From CAZART01 sp964487555 (GTDB taxonomy: Bacteria; Bacteroidota; Rhodothermia; Rhodothermales; VXPQ01), in assembly GCA_964487555.1 (NCBI GenBank), contig CAZART010000014.1:1-62656 (forward strand): 62,656 nt of DNA, written 5' to 3'. The notes below the pieces were generated by a model that saw nothing but the letters and a program-made list of their open reading frames with translations, searched no databases and was not told the DNA's origin. The position numbers and the translations under genes were made by a program. Numbering within the stretch: position 1 is the stretch's first letter; each line of letters begins with the position of its first letter. Of the stretch, positions 60,404 to 62,656 are shown one piece after another.

Positions 60404-61264
60404 ATGGAAGACCTCCTGACCTCTGCCTCCAACCTCATCACCGCCGAGATGCTACAAAACGTGGGCTCGGCGCTACTGAAGCTGATCGTAGGCATCTTTC
60501 TCGCACGCGTGCTGAGTCGCGGAGCGGTAAAGCTCTTCAGCAGCCGAACGACGACGCACCAGGAGATTCTGATACAGCGGATCACGTTCTACCTGATCGC
60601 AGGCCTTTTCATCGCATCTGCGTTGATGAGTCTCGGCTTCGACATCAGCGTACTTCTTGGAGCTGCCGGCATCTTGACGGTTGCGATCGGCTTCGCTTCG
60701 CAGACCTCGGCGTCGAACGTCATCAGCGGGCTCTTTCTTCTGGGGGAGAAACCGTTCTCCATCGGCGACATTGTGCGCATCGGCACGACGACGGGCGCGG
60801 TCCTCTCGGTAGATTTGCTTTCGGTCAAGCTTCGAACATTTGATAACTTGTTCGTGCGTGTACCGAACGAAACCATTATCAAATCGGAGATCACGAACCT
60901 GACTCGGTTTCCTATCCGCCGCATCGACGTCTTGATGGGTGTTGCCTACAAGGAAGATCTCAACCGCGTTCGCGATCTGCTGATGGAGGTCGCAGACCGG
61001 AATCCACTCTGTCTCGAAGAACCGAAGCCGGTCTTCATTTATAAGGGTTTCGGTGACTCGTCGCTCGACTTCCAGTTCTCCGTCTGGGTCAAGCGCGAAA
61101 ACTTTCTCGATCTTCGCAACGGCATCCAGATCGAGATCAAAGAGGCGTTCGACGCGGGTCAGATCGAGATCCCCTTCCCTCACCGCACGCTCTATACGGG
61201 TAGTGTCACCGACCCTTTCCCGGTTCGAATGGTCACTGATGCGGAACGTGCCGACGCCGCATAG
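60404..61264 (+). CDS. MscS-type mechanosensitive channel
   Basis: The 286-residue protein has three membrane helices, and the third (pore) helix has ILTVAIGFASQTSASNVISGLFLL. It is followed by the soluble beta domain with FSIGDIVRIGTTTGAVLSVDLLSVKLRTFDN, split here into GDIVRIG and VKLRTFDN, and the C-terminal alpha/beta domain. MscS channels open under membrane tension and release solutes. The PN(E)TIIKSEITNLTR segment is typical. The gene is coupled with the DUF432 gene. The flagellin gene follows 248 nt downstream. Confidence 0.95.
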   Translation: MEDLLTSASNLITAEMLQNVGSALLKLIVGIFLARVLSRGAVKLFSSRTTTHQEILIQRITFYLIAGLFIASALMSLGFDISVLLGAAGILTVAIGFASQTSASNVISGLFLLGEKPFSIGDIVRIGTTTGAVLSVDLLSVKLRTFDNLFVRVPNETIIKSEITNLTRFPIRRIDVLMGVAYKEDLNRVRDLLMEVADRNPLCLEEPKPVFIYKGFGDSSLDFQFSVWVKRENFLDLRNGIQIEIKEAFDAGQIEIPFPHRTLYTGSVTDPFPVRMVTDAERADAA

Positions 61265-61512
61265 TGGTAGATCCGACATGCCTCACGTGTCTCAAATCGG
61301 ACGATTCCGACTCATTTTGCGACGACGATGTGGCCAGATCGCTCGTAACGGCTGGTTTTCAGCGTTTCGTGCTACCGCCAATCCTCCTTGGCACGAGTCT
61401 TGTTGATCCCATTTTGACCTGTCGCCAGAACCGGTCTTCCAATCCCTCGGCTCGGTCAACAATTACCAGACATCCTGATTCAAGCAGGAAATGCTCCACA
61501 AAAAAAGGGAAT

Positions 61513-62460
61513 ATGGGAGACGTTAAAACGATCGGTTCACACGGGCCAACGCGGCGCTTTTTATCCGCATTGAAGACGGGCTCGCTCAAGACGAACATCT
61601 TTGCCGGCCGGCAGACCGCCCGCCGGGCTCTTCTAGACATCTCCGATGCGCACGCCATGCTTACGAGCGTCGAAGACAGCCTGGAAACCATCGTCGATGT
61701 ACTCACCGAGATGAAATTACTGGCCACCCAAGCTATTCAGGACGGGACGACTTTCGAAAAGAACCATCGCGGCCGGAGCGGAGCGAAGGACGATCGGATC
61801 GCCGGCCGCTCCGACGGCGACGTAGCTTCTCGGCCTGCGGCGTACAAGGTCCGCCTGAACGAGCTCTCGCAGGAGATTGACCAAATCGTTCGCGACACCG
61901 ACTATTTCGGCAGGCCGTTATTTGACGACAAGCAAACCTCTTACACCTTTCTTGTCGACATCTCCGAACACGATACGCTTCAAATCTCGTTCGACCCGCT
62001 CAGCGCGGCGCAACTCTCCGTCGCAGAAGATGACATTCGGATATCAGACAACGGCGAAGCGGTGGCCACGCTAGAGAGAATTGAGGAGGCGACGGCACGC
62101 GTTCACGAGCGCCTGGATAGGCTGGTCGACGTCAGCGACCGGCTCACCTTCAAGTACGAGAATGTCGAGACGTCCCGGAGCACGCATGACGCCTCCGTTC
62201 ATAACGTGGAAGACGCCGCGTCCGCGCGTGAACAAATGGAGCTCACCAAACTCCGAATCGTTGAGGAGTCCGGCCAGGCATCGCTCGCCCAGGCAAACGC
62301 AACGCCAGATTCAACGATGCGCCTCGTGGAGGCAACGTACCGGGACGATGCCGACGGACCATTCGCTCGCATCTACTCGCTCGATCATGATCGCACCGGT
62401 GGGCCGGCGACACATCTTCGCAGCATCATGCTCGGCCAAAGCCCGAAACAACCCGCTTAG
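61513..62460 (+). CDS. flagellin-like protein
   Basis: The 315-residue protein starts at ATG 61513, with AGGGA five nt before. A longer in-frame start at 61264 would add 83 unrelated residues. The N terminus has TNIFAGRQTARRALLDISDA and MLTSVEDSLETIVDVLTEMKLLATQA, as in the flagellin D0/D1 helices. The region ELSQEIDQIVRDTDYFGRPLF fits the flagellin D1. The C terminus NVEDAASAREQMELTKLRIVEE and ASLAQANATPDSTMRLV is the typical D0 helix. The variable centre is short. No other flagellar gene lies in the window. It may be a flagellin used as a filament or a degenerate paralogue. Confidence 0.85.
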   Translation: MGDVKTIGSHGPTRRFLSALKTGSLKTNIFAGRQTARRALLDISDAHAMLTSVEDSLETIVDVLTEMKLLATQAIQDGTTFEKNHRGRSGAKDDRIAGRSDGDVASRPAAYKVRLNELSQEIDQIVRDTDYFGRPLFDDKQTSYTFLVDISEHDTLQISFDPLSAAQLSVAEDDIRISDNGEAVATLERIEEATARVHERLDRLVDVSDRLTFKYENVETSRSTHDASVHNVEDAASAREQMELTKLRIVEESGQASLAQANATPDSTMRLVEATYRDDADGPFARIYSLDHDRTGGPATHLRSIMLGQSPKQPA

Positions 62461-62580
62461 CGACCCGCCCTGCCGGCCTCCATCCGCCGGGATACTTCGC
62501 ACCCCACCGTGTCGAAGCGGGCTCGCATAGGATCAGATTCACAACAGCGGCGCATGCACGGCACCGCGTCGTACGACGTC

Positions 62581-62656
62581 TGGCGGAGAGGGAGGGATTC
62601 AAACCCTCGATACGGGGTTACCGTATACTCCCTTAGCAGGGGAGCGCCTTCAGCCA
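62581..62656 (-). tRNA. tRNA-Ser (anticodon GCU), 5' end cut by window
   Basis: The minus strand reads TGGCTGAAGGCGC (D arm), then CTCCCCTGCTAAGGGAG (anticodon arm with GCT). A long variable arm follows (TATACGGTAACCCCGTAT), then the T arm GGGTTTGAATCCC and 3' CTCTCCG plus CCA (62581-62583). The first about seven nt of the acceptor arm lie beyond the window end. The long variable arm and GCT anticodon identify tRNA-Ser for AGC/AGU. Confidence 0.95.

Noticed and set aside
1..62656. Prophage, defence island or insertion sequence
   Set aside because: No integrase, transposase, capsid, restriction or Cas gene was recognised in either strand.

Overview
The window is about 62.7 kb of GC-rich (roughly 58-60 %) bacterial chromosome. 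It looks like a member of Rhodothermota/Rhodothermia (Bacteroidota-related, Salinibacter/Rhodothermus type). The main signs are a metalloprotease with a type IX secretion (Por) C-terminal sorting domain, many secreted or lipoprotein PD40 beta-propellers, a DUF5916 outer-membrane protein, Tat-exported Gfo/Idh/MocA and TIM-barrel sugar enzymes, and a YfiT/DinB-type thiol transferase. No transposase, integrase, CRISPR array or phage module was seen, so this is mostly ordinary chromosome with small genes, gene remnants and unusual non-coding elements between housekeeping genes.

Layout. 0-16 kb: a decayed FtsX-type permease, an NTF2-like secreted protein, a divergent peptide deformylase, a DJ-1/PD40 operon facing a membrane-bound winged-helix/propeller regulator, a seven-copy 22-bp tandem repeat, a lectin-like lipoprotein, a DUF5916 barrel, an amidohydrolase, an 875-bp gap holding a predicted cloverleaf-like structure, smc and a PAP2 phosphatase. 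16-22 kb: lipoproteins, two small Cys-bearing genes around a long inverted repeat, a decayed cytochrome c peroxidase, an EamA exporter and a large zinc metalloprotease with a terminator. 22-25 kb: a SAM-I riboswitch controlling osmC-like, transsulfuration and Nramp-like genes. 25-33 kb: ftsH, isochorismatase-like, 2-hydroxyacid dehydrogenase, DinB/YfiT and uvrA. 33-36 kb: an alpha/beta-hydrolase fossil, a DUF4258 toxin-antitoxin-like pair and hypotheticals. 36-44.5 kb: a sugar/cyclic-amide catabolism area with a TIM-barrel isomerase, NupG-like MFS permease, two amidohydrolases, TonB, Gfo/Idh/MocA and D-lyxose-isomerase-like genes. 44.5-51.3 kb: a MacAB-TolC-type export system split into two opposed units. 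51.6 kb: tRNA-Ser(UGA). 52-62.6 kb: DUF418, a decayed MBL hydrolase, a T9SS metalloprotease, RnfD-like/CRTAC1, YceI, DUF432-MscS, an isolated flagellin and a partial tRNA-Ser(GCU) at the edge.

How genes work together. The clearest regulatory unit is the SAM-I riboswitch. Its terminator 3' arm also supplies the Shine-Dalgarno sequence of the first gene, and its terminator 5' arm can pair with the 3' strand of helix P1. The MacAB-like genes form one probable tripartite exporter. The 36-44 kb genes suggest uptake and oxidation/isomerisation of unusual sugars. The DJ-1/propeller operon is divergent from a regulator carrying its own extracytoplasmic propeller. At least four gene remnants (positions ~100-961, 17664-18219, ~33620-33808, ~53750-54190) show active gene decay. 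All product calls are from reading the sequence; no database search was run.
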